A stretch of 64,000 bases of DNA. Origin: Pumilibacter muris. Lineage in GTDB: Bacteria > Bacillota > Clostridia > Christensenellales > Pumilibacteraceae. The stretch lies in NCBI RefSeq assembly GCF_943193045.1, contig NZ_CALPCN010000004.1:124001-188000 (forward strand), read 5' to 3'. The notes below the pieces were generated by a model. That model made no database searches, was not told the origin of the DNA, and saw only the letters and a program-made list of their open reading frames with translations. Numbering within the stretch: position 1 is the first letter of the stretch; every line of letters starts with the position of its first letter. Shown here one piece after another: positions 7,878 through 18,256 of the stretch. A program made the translations under genes and the position numbers.

Positions 7878-9686
7878 ATGAAAAAACTATTCAGAATAAC
7901 GGTTGTTTGTATTTTAGCGGTTTTGTTCGCGTTCTCGTTTGCGGCGTGCGGCGAAAAGCCGTCGTCTAACGGCGGTATAAAGCCGGGCGGCAACAATCCC
8001 GGCGGAAATACGCCCGGCGGAAAAGAGGAAATTTCGGGTAATATCGATTTTTACACCACTGTGAACATTATCGAGCAATCGGCGTTGCAGGCGGTGGCGG
8101 ACGCGTATGCCGACATGCACTACGACAAAGGCAACGACGTGACGGTTACTATCCGAAACAACACCGACCCCGACGCCTACACGCAAAACGTGCGCAATCT
8201 TTTGGCAAACGGCGTAAACTCGGCAACCGTTGTGCAAACGTCGGTTGCGCCCGAATATTACGGCACCGATAAAATCGTTGATTTGGCGGCGGCTCTCGAA
8301 CAGCCCAATCCTTATATAGAAGGGAACGAGGCGTGGCTCGACGCGCTCGAAGAAGACGCCTACCGTGCGCGTGTGTCGGGTTCCACAACCACTATTCCCA
8401 ACATTAGCTATTCGTCCGACTACTTAACGGTGTTTTACAATAAGCAAGCCATGCTCGACGTTATGGGCGAGGGCGGAGCGGTTGGCGCCGACGGCACGCT
8501 CGACGCATCGAAAATCACTTGGGAGTGGATGCTCGGCGCGCTCGATACCGCGCGCAATTCGGGCAAGAATTTCAAAAACCCGCTCGGACTTTCCACAAGC
8601 GCGCAGTCTTGCGGCGAAGACAGCTTTAATATGCTTAACCGCATTGTAAGCATGTACCTCGACCAGTATTTCCGCGATTTCATACAAGCGGCACATTCGC
8701 AAGAGGGCGATTTCAGCTACATAGACGGCATAGACAGCGCATGGAGCTATGACCAAGCCAACCCGTCGGTAGACCTTTACGGCAAATATACTTATAACAT
8801 AAACCGCGTGGTGGATTTGTATTTTAACGACGCGAACTATGCGCCCACTTCCGCGCGTTATGTCGAAGTGATGAAAAACTTATACGAGCTCATGAGCTAT
8901 GCCGACCAAACGGCTTCGTATAACGACATTTTCAGCCGTTTCAACGAAACCACGATTATGTATACCCGCAATAAGGGCAGCTATTCCGACATGAAGCTCT
9001 TCTATGTTGAAGACCTGAGCTATGTGCGCACCTACCGCGACGCTTTCAAAACTACGAACGCGAGCGGCGCAACCGTGTATCCCGACGCCGAGCAAATCGG
9101 TTCGGAACTCGGATGGTTCTTAATGCCCGCCATGACTTCGGAACTCGAAGGCGTTGCCGACAACGTTCGCGCGCCCGGCGGACCGAAAGAGCAATACGGC
9201 ATAATAAGCGCAAGAGAACAGTCCGACAACGATTTGGCTCTCGACTTCTTGCGTTATTTGTATTCGCCTGCGGGGCAAGCGGCAATTTATTCCAAATATA
9301 AAGGCGAAAACAACGCGCCTATAACAATGCACCAGCTTATAAAAGGCGTGGAGATTCCCGCCGAAATAGACTTTACAAAAGTTATTACGCCGAACGGAAA
9401 CTGCGATTCGTCGCCGTATCTTCTGTTCGGAAAAGGCGGCGATATGAGAACTATTGCCGTAGGCAGCACCGCCACTCCCGTTAAAGACAGAGTGGGCGAA
9501 ATACTTTCGAAGTATTTTCGCGGCTCTTCGAGCGATTGGAGCGCGTCGGGCAGCGAATTGTTCGGAGTAATCAAGAGCGGCTTTTCAAACTATGCTTCCG
9601 AGCGCAAATTTATTTATAACGACCCCGCCAAAGTTAAGGAGAGCACCAACAATTTGGTAAACTCGCCGTATAACACTTCGACCTGA
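7878..9686 (+). CDS. sugar ABC transporter solute-binding lipoprotein
   Basis: 602 residues. ATG 7878 gives a 7-nt spacing from AAGGAG and is preferred over the in-frame GTG three bases earlier. The lipoprotein signal peptide ends in FSFAAC, so Cys is lipidated and anchored outside the membrane, followed by a Gly/Asn/Pro linker. The rest is an extracellular solute-binding fold of family 1 type, longer than the usual 420-450 residues. It delivers substrate to the two permeases upstream. The length and the fused propeller in the permease suggest a larger oligosaccharide ligand (inference). Confidence 0.88.
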   Translation: MKKLFRITVVCILAVLFAFSFAACGEKPSSNGGIKPGGNNPGGNTPGGKEEISGNIDFYTTVNIIEQSALQAVADAYADMHYDKGNDVTVTIRNNTDPDAYTQNVRNLLANGVNSATVVQTSVAPEYYGTDKIVDLAAALEQPNPYIEGNEAWLDALEEDAYRARVSGSTTTIPNISYSSDYLTVFYNKQAMLDVMGEGGAVGADGTLDASKITWEWMLGALDTARNSGKNFKNPLGLSTSAQSCGEDSFNMLNRIVSMYLDQYFRDFIQAAHSQEGDFSYIDGIDSAWSYDQANPSVDLYGKYTYNINRVVDLYFNDANYAPTSARYVEVMKNLYELMSYADQTASYNDIFSRFNETTIMYTRNKGSYSDMKLFYVEDLSYVRTYRDAFKTTNASGATVYPDAEQIGSELGWFLMPAMTSELEGVADNVRAPGGPKEQYGIISAREQSDNDLALDFLRYLYSPAGQAAIYSKYKGENNAPITMHQLIKGVEIPAEIDFTKVITPNGNCDSSPYLLFGKGGDMRTIAVGSTATPVKDRVGEILSKYFRGSSSDWSASGSELFGVIKSGFSNYASERKFIYNDPAKVKESTNNLVNSPYNTST

Positions 9687-9724
9687 TAATAAAAATCGAC
9701 TTAAAGTTACAGTCTCGCCGTTCG

Positions 9725-9743
9725 GGCGGCAACTTTTGCCGCC
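9725..9743 (+). other. intergenic hairpin after binding-protein gene
   Basis: GGCGGC/GCCGCC with a 7-nt loop, not followed by a T run. Such hairpins often protect the 3' end of highly expressed binding-protein messages while letting transcription continue into the hydrolase genes. Confidence 0.4.
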
Positions 9744-9797
9744 TCGACGCGCGGCTATGCTTTTTAATACGTTTGTGACAAGGAGGTCATGGTTACT

Positions 9798-11669
9798 ATG
9801 AAGCGATTTTGCGCCGTTGCGCTGAGTTTGTTTTTAATGCTCGGCATCGCGGCATGCGGAGATAAAATAGCGCCTACTTCGATTTCGGGCGAACTGACGG
9901 CGTCGGCGGATTTAAATTACGGCTTTAAACAAACTACGGCAACCGACGATTACGGCAGAAGTTTCGACGCCGTTACCGACTACAACGAAAACGTGGTGGG
10001 CATCTTCTACTTTTTGTGGTTGAGCCAAGCCGCCGACACGCACAACGTGTCGGAGTACGAAGCCGAAGGCAAGGCGGAACAGACCGTTACGGGCGACACC
10101 GTGCCCGGCGCGCCGTCGTTCACCTGGTGGGGCGAGCCTATGTACGGCTACTATCAAGTTGAAGACGAATGGGTGGTGCGCAAGCACGTCGAGCTGTTTA
10201 TAAACGCGGGTTTGGATTTTATAGCGTTCGACTGCACGAACAACGACTATTATCGCGGAGCGGCTCAAGCTGTGCTCGACGTGTTGCTCGAATATGCCGA
10301 AGCGGGTTACGACGTGCCTAAGGCAATGTTTATGACGAACACCGATTCCACCACCATGACCGACAACATTTACAATGCGTTTTACCGCAGAGGAAAATAC
10401 GACAAAGTTTGGTTTCGCGGAAACGGCGACAAGCCGTGGATTATCGCGCAGTATGCGGGCAGTAACGAAGCCGTGAAAAACACGTTCTATTTCAAAAAAG
10501 CTCAGTGGCCGAACAGGGGATACGACAGCAATGCATTCCCGTGGATGAGTTGGAAGTATCCGCAAGAAACGTTTACCGACGGCGCGCAAGACTACACGAT
10601 TATGAATGTTTCGGTGTCGCAACATTTAGGACTGCAAAGCGCGGTTAATTTTTCGCTGAGCGGGCTAATGGCTCCTTACAACCGCGACACTCTTTCCGAC
10701 ACTCTCAAAGATTTTGCCGAAAAACGCGGCGCGGATTACTACTATAACGCCAACTGGGGACGCGGCTATTCTCAAAACACAAAAGCCAACAATCCCGCCG
10801 CCGCCGACAAAAACGTGAACTTCGAAGAGCAGTGGGATTCGGTTTACCGCAATTCGCAAGTGAATTTGGTGTTCGTTACGGGTTGGAACGAATGGGTGGC
10901 GCAACGCCAAAGCAAAGACCCCGCTTTGGGCGAGCGTTACGGATATTTTGTGGATACATACAATAAAGAATTTTCGCGCGATATCGAGATGATGAACGGC
11001 GGATATTTGGATAACTGTTATTTGCAACTCGTGGCGAACGTGCGCAAATATAAGGGGTCGGGCTTTGCGTCCACAACTTATCATTCGCAAACAAGCGGCG
11101 GCGTTAATCTTTATGATTTGGCTTCGTGGAAAGATATGCCCGTTTATTCCGATATTACGGGCGAAACGCTCGAGCGTGCTCATGCGGGCGCGGGCGGAAA
11201 TTATTATAAAAATGACACGGGGCGCAACGACATAGCCGAAACGCGCGTGGCAACCACAGATTCGGACGTTTGGTTCTTAATAACTACTGCGAACGACATA
11301 ACTCAAAAGGAAGAAGCCGACACCCGTTGGATGAATCTTATGGTGGGAATAAAAGGACGCGAGGGCGGTTGGAACGGACTGCATTATGTTGTTAACCGCG
11401 CGCTCAACGGAACCGAAGCTTCGGTGGACTCTATCGACGGAGCAAAGTTTACTTCGGCGGGAGTGTGCACCACGTTGGTATCGGGCAAACACATGCTCGT
11501 TAAAATTCCCAAAAGCGTGCTCGGCATAGAGGGCGACGCGTTCACAATTACGTTCAAAGTGTGCGACAATTTGCAAAAGGATTTCGACATAACCGATTTA
11601 TACACGAACGGCGATTGCGCGCCCGTAGGCAGAATCGCCTACACTTACTCTACCAAAGCGAACGCATAA
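9798..11669 (+). CDS. secreted GH71/GH99-like glycoside hydrolase lipoprotein
   Basis: 623 residues from the ATG at 9798; an in-frame ATG at 9789 lies only 2 nt after AGGAGG and is less likely. Lipobox GIAAC. The catalytic region resembles the WbsX/GH99-like fold: GIFYFLWL, EPMYGYYQVEDEWVVRKHVE, GLDFIAFDCTN and VTGWNEWVAQ, the last giving the expected acidic residue near the end of the barrel. The C-terminal 150 residues look like a DOMON/CBM9-type carbohydrate-binding domain. It is paralogous to the next gene, and both follow the ABC importer, so they probably cut an extracellular polysaccharide whose fragments are imported. Linkage specificity cannot be read; GH99 relatives act on alpha-mannosides. 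Confidence 0.8.
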   Translation: MKRFCAVALSLFLMLGIAACGDKIAPTSISGELTASADLNYGFKQTTATDDYGRSFDAVTDYNENVVGIFYFLWLSQAADTHNVSEYEAEGKAEQTVTGDTVPGAPSFTWWGEPMYGYYQVEDEWVVRKHVELFINAGLDFIAFDCTNNDYYRGAAQAVLDVLLEYAEAGYDVPKAMFMTNTDSTTMTDNIYNAFYRRGKYDKVWFRGNGDKPWIIAQYAGSNEAVKNTFYFKKAQWPNRGYDSNAFPWMSWKYPQETFTDGAQDYTIMNVSVSQHLGLQSAVNFSLSGLMAPYNRDTLSDTLKDFAEKRGADYYYNANWGRGYSQNTKANNPAAADKNVNFEEQWDSVYRNSQVNLVFVTGWNEWVAQRQSKDPALGERYGYFVDTYNKEFSRDIEMMNGGYLDNCYLQLVANVRKYKGSGFASTTYHSQTSGGVNLYDLASWKDMPVYSDITGETLERAHAGAGGNYYKNDTGRNDIAETRVATTDSDVWFLITTANDITQKEEADTRWMNLMVGIKGREGGWNGLHYVVNRALNGTEASVDSIDGAKFTSAGVCTTLVSGKHMLVKIPKSVLGIEGDAFTITFKVCDNLQKDFDITDLYTNGDCAPVGRIAYTYSTKANA

Positions 11670-11686
11670 AGGAGGAAGGTTCAAAC

Positions 11687-13762
11687 GTGCTGAAAAAAAT
11701 AGTTTGTTTCGCAACCGCAATAGCCATGCTGTTTGCGCTCGGCGGTTGCAAAAAAACGGAAAACCCTTCGCCCGACGGAGGCAAAGACGACGTTCCGCCG
11801 AGCCCGCCCGCCGAGAGTTACGATTATAACGCGGGCGCGCAAGCCGACAGCTACGACGAGGCTTTCACGCAAGCGCTTCTCGACATGGGAGAGAACGAAT
11901 TCACGCTGTCGCAATTAGCGGGGACGGACGCCGAAGGGCGCGCCGTGAAAACGGTGACGCAGGCAAAGCCGCAGCGCTATGTGGGAATATTCTACTTTAT
12001 GTGGCTTGGCTCGGGTTGGAACAATATTTACGACATAAGCAAGATTTTGGAAGCGAATCCCGGACTCGAATACGACACTCAGAAAAATCCGCTTTGGGCT
12101 TGTTCGGGTTCGCCGTATTACGACGCGAGCGTGTCGCGGCAACATGCGTTCCACTATTTCGAAGAGCCGTTTTACGGTTACTATAATTCGTGGGATAAAT
12201 GGGTAATCCGTCGCCACTTGGAACTTTTGAGCATGGCGGGCATAGACTTTTTGTATTTGGACTTTACCAACGCGGGAAACAGCGGCGCGAATCTTTATTA
12301 CGACGCCACAATCGCATTGCTCGACAGCATTTTGGAACTGCAACAAAAGGGATACAACGTTCCCAAAATAGTGCCTATATGCTGCAACAACACTCAAAGC
12401 ATAAGCACGATTAAAAACGTTGTAAGGTATGTGCGCGACAACTACTATCGCGCCGACAACTACAAATACAAATCGTGTTGGTTCACCGCCGACCCTGTGC
12501 ATAACCCGTCGGGCAAGCCGTTGATTGCCGTATACAACGACGGAAAAAACGAGGTTATGAATTCGGAAGAAGCTTCCGACTTTTGGGTGAGAAACGTGGT
12601 TTGGCCGACGGCTACCGGTGTTGCGGATAAAAACAACGGGTTCCCGTGGATGGACTTTAATCAACCGCAAGAGAGCTATGGCGGCGTTATGAACGTATCG
12701 GTGGCGCAACACTTAACGGGCAGTTGGTCGAGCGAAGCGTTTTTGGCTAACAGCAAGAAAAACACCAACTATTTGTATCGCGGACGTGGCGCGACGTATT
12801 CGCAAAAATACGCTTATCAAACCGACGACGCGGAAATGGCGCTATACGGCGGCAATTTTGTGGACCAGTGGAAAGACGCTTTGGAACGCGACGACGTGTG
12901 GATGGTAACCGTTACGGGTTGGAACGAATGGGTGGCTCAAAAGTATACGGTTGAAGACCCGCGCGGAAATTACGCGCAGTTCGTAGACACATTCAACGTT
13001 CCTTTCTCGCGCGATATAGAAATGATGCGCGACAGCGGCGGCTATGCCGACAACTATTGGATGCTGCTTTGCAAGTATGTGCGCGAATACAAATACGGCA
13101 AGAGCGACAAAAAGTCGAACACCGCCATGTGGCAACGCACCACTGTGGATTTTGAAAGCGAAGAAGCGTGGAACGCCGTGAAAGCGACCTACATCGATTT
13201 TGCGGGCGATGCAACCGAGCGCAACGAAAGTAGCGCGGGCAATGTATATACCTACACCGATAAATCGAACCGCAACGATATTACTTGCGTTAAAATCGCC
13301 AACGACAGCGAAAACCTGTATCTTTACGCAAAAACGAAAGAGCCGCTTTCCAAGCATGAAGACGGCGACACCGATTGGATGAACGTGTATATTTCCACAG
13401 GTAAAAAAGGCGGTTGGGAGGGTTATAACTTTTTAATAAACCGCACCCCGCAAGGAAATGGAACCACTATCGAAGCGCTCGGCACGGCGAACGGAAAGAT
13501 TACGGCAACGGTGCAAGAGGCAACCGCGCAAATCGCAACGGGCGACGATTGGATTGCCTATAAAATTCCGCTTTCCGCGCTCGGCGTTACGGCGGCTGAC
13601 GAACTCGGCATAAAAGTGTGCGACAATATCTTTGCGAACAAAAAAACTTCTCGCAACGACGGCGTGTGCGTGTTCGAGTTCGGCGACGTTATGGCGTTTT
13701 ACGGCGGCGGCGACTGCGCTCCTATGGGGCGACTCAACTACGCTTACCGCATGGCATATTAA
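11687..13762 (+). CDS. secreted GH71/GH99-like glycoside hydrolase lipoprotein, paralogue
   Basis: 691 residues from GTG 11687, placed 7 nt after GGAGGAAGG; upstream in-frame ATG codons lie inside the previous gene and would bury the signal peptide. Lipobox ALGGC. It shares GIFYFMWL, EEPFYGYYNSWDKWVIRRHLE, GIDFLYLDFTNAG and VTGWNEWVAQ with its neighbour, plus a matching C-terminal carbohydrate-binding-like domain. An insertion near the active-site loop (around residues 105-160) makes it longer, so the pair may differ in substrate or attack different chain positions. Family inferred from motifs; activity untested. Confidence 0.78.
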   Translation: MLKKIVCFATAIAMLFALGGCKKTENPSPDGGKDDVPPSPPAESYDYNAGAQADSYDEAFTQALLDMGENEFTLSQLAGTDAEGRAVKTVTQAKPQRYVGIFYFMWLGSGWNNIYDISKILEANPGLEYDTQKNPLWACSGSPYYDASVSRQHAFHYFEEPFYGYYNSWDKWVIRRHLELLSMAGIDFLYLDFTNAGNSGANLYYDATIALLDSILELQQKGYNVPKIVPICCNNTQSISTIKNVVRYVRDNYYRADNYKYKSCWFTADPVHNPSGKPLIAVYNDGKNEVMNSEEASDFWVRNVVWPTATGVADKNNGFPWMDFNQPQESYGGVMNVSVAQHLTGSWSSEAFLANSKKNTNYLYRGRGATYSQKYAYQTDDAEMALYGGNFVDQWKDALERDDVWMVTVTGWNEWVAQKYTVEDPRGNYAQFVDTFNVPFSRDIEMMRDSGGYADNYWMLLCKYVREYKYGKSDKKSNTAMWQRTTVDFESEEAWNAVKATYIDFAGDATERNESSAGNVYTYTDKSNRNDITCVKIANDSENLYLYAKTKEPLSKHEDGDTDWMNVYISTGKKGGWEGYNFLINRTPQGNGTTIEALGTANGKITATVQEATAQIATGDDWIAYKIPLSALGVTAADELGIKVCDNIFANKKTSRNDGVCVFEFGDVMAFYGGGDCAPMGRLNYAYRMAY

Positions 13763-13881
13763 ATTGTTTTCGGCTCGTCGGAATGCGGACGGCAAAAAAA
13801 TGTAGCCGTCGCGCAAAGACGAAAAATTATTTTCGGTGATAGATAGAAAATATCTATTAACATATTAGGAGGAAAAAACGT

Positions 13882-16800
13882 ATGAAACAAGTTAGAACCA
13901 AGACAAGTCGGCTTTTGCCGACGGCTTTATTGGCGTTATTGTTGGCAATGGCGTTAGGGGCAATGGGATTCCTTTTTGCGCCCGCTCGCGCCCGCGCCGA
14001 CGAAACGCCTGCGCAAACAACGGCATGGAAGTCTACTGCTCCGCTTACCGCAATAGAGCAGCCCGGACTCGTAAAAATTTCGGCTTCTACCATAATGGCA
14101 AACGAAACCGATATTCTTACTCTCCCCAACAGAACCGCATATTTTCAGATGAGAGTGAATCAAGGGGCGGATTGGTCGGGACTGTACTTTTTGAACGCGC
14201 TCGAAAAGAACGGACAGAGTTGGAATAATGTTATGTTTGACGACGGCGCAAAAAAGACCGAAATCGACAAACACGCTCGTATTATTTTTAAAGATAAAGC
14301 AGGGCAGATTTTCAGCGCAAAGGGTGACGTGTTGACAGCCGACGGCATGCCGGGCGTAACGGGAGCCGACGGTGTTCCCGTTCTTTCCGACGCTCTTGTG
14401 GGCGTTGAAATTCATATCGGCATCGGCGAGGGCGACGACGTATCGTATATCAAAATGAACAACACTATGCTTACGCAACAGGTAACCGACACGCATACCA
14501 CAACCGATTCGGCAATTCGGTTTATTAAAGCAAGCGATTTCCCCGACGGTTGCTTTTTGGGCATCCATGTCAATTTGTTGGGCGGCAGCGCTTCGCAAAT
14601 TCATTTAAGCGAATTCGGCACTCCTATTGTAACTGCCGTAGACGCCGAATTGAAACAAACGCTCGACTACACCAAAGCGCAACCTCTCTCGAAAGACGTT
14701 TCGTTCACCGTGCGTCACCTTAAAAATCCCGCCGACGCTACGTTGAAAATAAACGGCACGGCTATCGACGCTCAATATTACACGCTTGCGGAAGTAACGG
14801 ACGACACTTCGGCGCGTACCGTTACAATCAAAAAAGAATTGTGGAACACATTGTCGCTTTCGCGCGAATCGTACCTCACGGTAGAGGACGCTAACGGCAA
14901 AGGCGTGGTTATGCTTTCGGTTCAAAACGCTCCGCCTCCCGTATGGTCGGCAAGCGGCAATTATACGGAAATCACTGCGGCGCAAGACGTGGCGTATACG
15001 TTCTCTTATCAAAAGCCCGGTCTTACCGCAGAGAGCATTAAAGTGTACGGAGGAACGGCGGCGCACCTGCTTAACACCAAAAATGCTTTGGTTGCGGGCA
15101 CCGACTACACCCTTACTGCGGGCGATAACAATACCTATACTTTCACCGTAAAACAAAGCTATTTGGCGGATAAGTTCGCTAATTTCTACGGGCATGCGTT
15201 CCGTCTCGATATAGACGAAGACAGCCTTTCGGCGTCGCTTTATTGCAAGCCGAACAAGAGCGGTTGGATTGCCCGCACTTACGACGTTGTGAGCGAAATG
15301 GAAGTTGACGAATACTACACCAATGCCGAGCTTGCGCGCTTTTCCGACGCGAGACTTACGGCGCGGTTGTATCACAGCCAAGCGGCTGACGTAACCAAAC
15401 CCATTTTTGTGGAATTCGGCGGCGTGCTCGACGACAACGCGGGAAGCTGGCTCATGATTAACGTGACCGACACATTGCGTTCTATGGACTACTTCTCCGA
15501 CGGACAAAAAACCGATTCGAAGTTGCAAGCCATATTCTTCGAAGGGCGCAGCGACTTACAGAAGTTAATCGGTTTTGAGGCGGGTTCTTCCACAAACGCA
15601 AATTGGAACGCCACTTCGCACAAAGGAAACGTAATCGAATTTTACTTCGGAGTTGAGGCGAAAGACGGATATGTGAAAATCAACGGCGAAGAAATAGGAA
15701 AGCCTACTGTAAAACAATCCGACTTTGAAGGCGGAAAAGCTTATATCGGTTGGTTCAGCAGCTATACCAAATCGTCGTCGCGTCCGCTTAAAGTGAACTC
15801 CAACATAAACGCTATTGCCATTGAGGGACCTAACGACGACAGCAAATACGCTATGGACCTCGCCGACGCGAAAGATTTCACCGTTAAGCTTTGTAACTAT
15901 GCCAAGACCGATAATATTCAGCTCAAATCGGGTGACGAAACTTTGAAGGCAGGCGACGACTATACGTTTAACGCCGAAACGGGCGAGCTTACGGTGAAAG
16001 CGGCGTACTTCCAAAGAATTATGTTCAGCAAAGAGGGCGTGCTCTCCGTTTGGAACGACACTGCTAAAACGGGCACACAGTTCCGTCTTACTTATACGTC
16101 GTCTAAGATGAAAGATTCGCGTATTGCTTTTGCAACCAAAGGCAATGTGAGCGACGCTACCTTTGCTTTCCCTGAGGGAGTGACTGTTTCGAGCGTTCTC
16201 GACGGCAACGGCGACCCTCTCGCGCAAGACAAATGGGCTTTTGCAAACGGCACGCTTACCGTTCGCAAAGAAGTAATTGCCGATAACTACGGCGCCACCG
16301 AATTTATCGCGCTTGCAGGCTCCGATTTGTATCCGTTGTATGTTTACGTTCAAGACTTTGCCGACGGCGGTTGCAAAATATCGGGCAACGGCACGATTAC
16401 TGCGGGCAACGGCGCATATCTTGTTAACGGAGACGTTAGCTACATGTTTATGCAGTCGTATAACTTGGCGAGCGGACTCACTGCAAAAGTGGACTTTAAG
16501 TCCGTTCCCGGCTATTACAACGCGGGTCGCAACTATACCAAAACGGGTTATGTGCGTTTCAGCTTCTTCGACCCGTACAGCGGCAATACCTTTGTTTACA
16601 CTCTTTACACCAACTATCCCGACGACGAAGTAACCGCTACCGATACCGCGCTTTACCGCGAATATTCCATGACGGACGAAGCGGGCAATACGGTTATTGC
16701 GGCAAATTCGGGCGCGGTGAATATCAGCCGTTCCGAAAACACGAGCGCGCTCGGCGTTCATTCGGTGAAATTCGTTGCCAAAAACGGCGGCTTGGAAATC

Positions 16801-17154
16801 ACGGTAGACAACGCGCGCGCAATCACGGTTAGCGGCTTGGGCACGTTCAACCTTTCGGCGAGCATCTTAACCGTTACCACCCCCGCAACGCAAGGCGACG
16901 ACGCCATGACTCTCGGCTTGCAGTTGTATGAGGAAATAAAAGACATAGACTATACGGCTATTGACGTTACGGGCAACGGAAATCAGCCCGGCGGCGACAA
17001 TAGCGGTGACAACAACGGCGAAAACAACAACGGCGGCAGTGAAACTAAAAAGAAAAAATGCGGCGGCAGCGCTTCGGCGGCTATTCCTTTCGCAGGACTC
17101 GGCTTGCTCGCGCTCGCGGCTTCGGCGATTGTTGCAAAACGCAAAAAGGTATAA
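13882..17154 (+). CDS. large surface-anchored protein with repeated Ig-like/ConA-like domains
   Basis: 1090 residues, preceded by AGGAGG. The signal peptide (about 1-40) ends ARARA. The body is beta-rich with recurring modules, for example two related segments with DYTFNAETGELTVKAAYF and DYTLTAGDNNTYTFTVKQSYL. A Gly/Asn/Asp linker precedes KKKKCGGSASAA, one hydrophobic helix and the basic tail AKRKKV. There is no LPXTG; the Cys-Gly-Gly before the helix recalls sortase-independent C-terminal sorting signals. It ends the operon. Likely role: binding the polysaccharide cut by the two GH-like lipoproteins. No enzyme motif seen. Confidence 0.75.
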   Translation: MKQVRTKTSRLLPTALLALLLAMALGAMGFLFAPARARADETPAQTTAWKSTAPLTAIEQPGLVKISASTIMANETDILTLPNRTAYFQMRVNQGADWSGLYFLNALEKNGQSWNNVMFDDGAKKTEIDKHARIIFKDKAGQIFSAKGDVLTADGMPGVTGADGVPVLSDALVGVEIHIGIGEGDDVSYIKMNNTMLTQQVTDTHTTTDSAIRFIKASDFPDGCFLGIHVNLLGGSASQIHLSEFGTPIVTAVDAELKQTLDYTKAQPLSKDVSFTVRHLKNPADATLKINGTAIDAQYYTLAEVTDDTSARTVTIKKELWNTLSLSRESYLTVEDANGKGVVMLSVQNAPPPVWSASGNYTEITAAQDVAYTFSYQKPGLTAESIKVYGGTAAHLLNTKNALVAGTDYTLTAGDNNTYTFTVKQSYLADKFANFYGHAFRLDIDEDSLSASLYCKPNKSGWIARTYDVVSEMEVDEYYTNAELARFSDARLTARLYHSQAADVTKPIFVEFGGVLDDNAGSWLMINVTDTLRSMDYFSDGQKTDSKLQAIFFEGRSDLQKLIGFEAGSSTNANWNATSHKGNVIEFYFGVEAKDGYVKINGEEIGKPTVKQSDFEGGKAYIGWFSSYTKSSSRPLKVNSNINAIAIEGPNDDSKYAMDLADAKDFTVKLCNYAKTDNIQLKSGDETLKAGDDYTFNAETGELTVKAAYFQRIMFSKEGVLSVWNDTAKTGTQFRLTYTSSKMKDSRIAFATKGNVSDATFAFPEGVTVSSVLDGNGDPLAQDKWAFANGTLTVRKEVIADNYGATEFIALAGSDLYPLYVYVQDFADGGCKISGNGTITAGNGAYLVNGDVSYMFMQSYNLASGLTAKVDFKSVPGYYNAGRNYTKTGYVRFSFFDPYSGNTFVYTLYTNYPDDEVTATDTALYREYSMTDEAGNTVIAANSGAVNISRSENTSALGVHSVKFVAKNGGLEITVDNARAITVSGLGTFNLSASILTVTTPATQGDDAMTLGLQLYEEIKDIDYTAIDVTGNGNQPGGDNSGDNNGENNNGGSETKKKKCGGSASAAIPFAGLGLLALAASAIVAKRKKV

Positions 17155-17190
17155 TTTTTAAAAGCCTTATAGAATAACACGAAACAAAAA

Positions 17191-17224
17191 AGAGGAACGA
17201 GCGTTTGTGCTCGTTCCTCTTTTT
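17191..17224. terminator. strong intrinsic terminator of the carbohydrate operon
   Basis: Perfect 12-bp stem AGAGGAACGAGC/GCTCGTTCCTCT with a 6-nt loop, then TTTT on the plus strand. The A-rich left flank gives a T run on the minus strand too, so it also ends the leftward lipase transcript. Confidence 0.9.
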
Positions 17225-17265
17225 GTTGTGTTTTATATGGTAAAGTATTAGTTTTTTTGCGAGGC

Positions 17266-18081
17266 TCAAAAACCTTTTAAGCATAAGTCGTCGACAATTT
17301 TCGAATAAACTTCCAAAATGTCGCTTACGCCGTCGCCCGTTTTCTTGGTAAATTTTCTTCGTCTGAAATCCACTTCGTCGCAATGGGAGATTCCTCTTTT
17401 GGAGTTGCTTCGTATAATTCCTTTAAAGTCGCCCCATTCGGCTGATTTTACCGAAACAAGCCCGTCGTTCTCACCCTCCGCTTTTTTAATTATTAAGTGT
17501 GTAAACCATAATATAATGTCATGTTTCATGGAAAAAGCGTAGCTTTGGTAATAAACGTTTTCGCTGTCGGGAGTTTCGGCGTTAAATATTTTGGCGTTGT
17601 CCGCTCGGAAATCCAAAAATGCTTTGTATGCGTTCGGCTTTTTGTCTCCCAATATTTTCATTGCTATGCTTGTGAAAAAGCCCGCGATTTTCAATAGAAA
17701 TTTGGGGATTTTTTGAAGAGTGAGCGAGCCGTGATGCGGAGTGGCTATAGTGGTAAGCGAAGCCACTTGGCTGTCGGTTTGCAATTTGGAAATCATGTAC
17801 CGCGCTTCGAGTCCGCCTTTGGAGTGCGCTATAATGTTCACTTTCTCCGCGCCCGTTTCATGCAATATGTCGTGCACTCGGTTTTTTAAGAAAAGCGCGT
17901 TGTCTTCTATTGTCGCACTGCTGTCTTGCTTTCCGTAAAAAACCGCGCAACCTTTTTCGGCGAGCATTTTGGGAATTCTACCCCAGTAATTGAGAGCCTT
18001 TCTGTCGCGGAATCCGAATCCGTGAACGAGTAACACGGGATATTTCAAATAGCCTTCGCTTGTCGGAAAATCGTCCGCCAT
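17266..18081 (-). CDS. alpha/beta-hydrolase lipase-like protein
   Basis: 271 residues from ATG 18081 (AAGGCGG upstream; an earlier in-frame ATG lacks a ribosome site). The oxyanion segment VLLVHGFGFRD, the nucleophile elbow AHSKGG, an Asp candidate in ENDGLVSV and a late His in ISHCDEVDF make a complete Ser-Asp-His triad of the triacylglycerol-lipase/palmitoyl-thioesterase-like group. No signal peptide, so probably cytoplasmic or membrane-associated. It stands alone between two terminators or promoter gaps. Substrate unknown: lipid or acyl ester. Confidence 0.82.
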   Translation of the reverse strand: MADDFPTSEGYLKYPVLLVHGFGFRDRKALNYWGRIPKMLAEKGCAVFYGKQDSSATIEDNALFLKNRVHDILHETGAEKVNIIAHSKGGLEARYMISKLQTDSQVASLTTIATPHHGSLTLQKIPKFLLKIAGFFTSIAMKILGDKKPNAYKAFLDFRADNAKIFNAETPDSENVYYQSYAFSMKHDIILWFTHLIIKKAEGENDGLVSVKSAEWGDFKGIIRSNSKRGISHCDEVDFRRRKFTKKTGDGVSDILEVYSKIVDDLCLKGF

Positions 18082-18256
18082 AATAATCCGCCTTTGTAAA
18101 AATAGAACGATGAGACTTATAAGCGTGTTGTTTTGCAACGGTTGCTTGCGTTCTCTGTATTCGTATTATTGCATACAGCGATTTAATTTGTCAAGAGTAT
18201 TTTAAAAATAATATGTAGCGTTTGGGAGGGAGAATCTCAAAAGATTCTCCGCTATT

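Noticed and set aside
14605-16761. Two long minus-strand frames (about 300 and 400 codons) opposite the large surface protein
   Set aside because: Shadow frames from codon bias; Arg/His/Val-rich composition, no ribosome sites, no domains.
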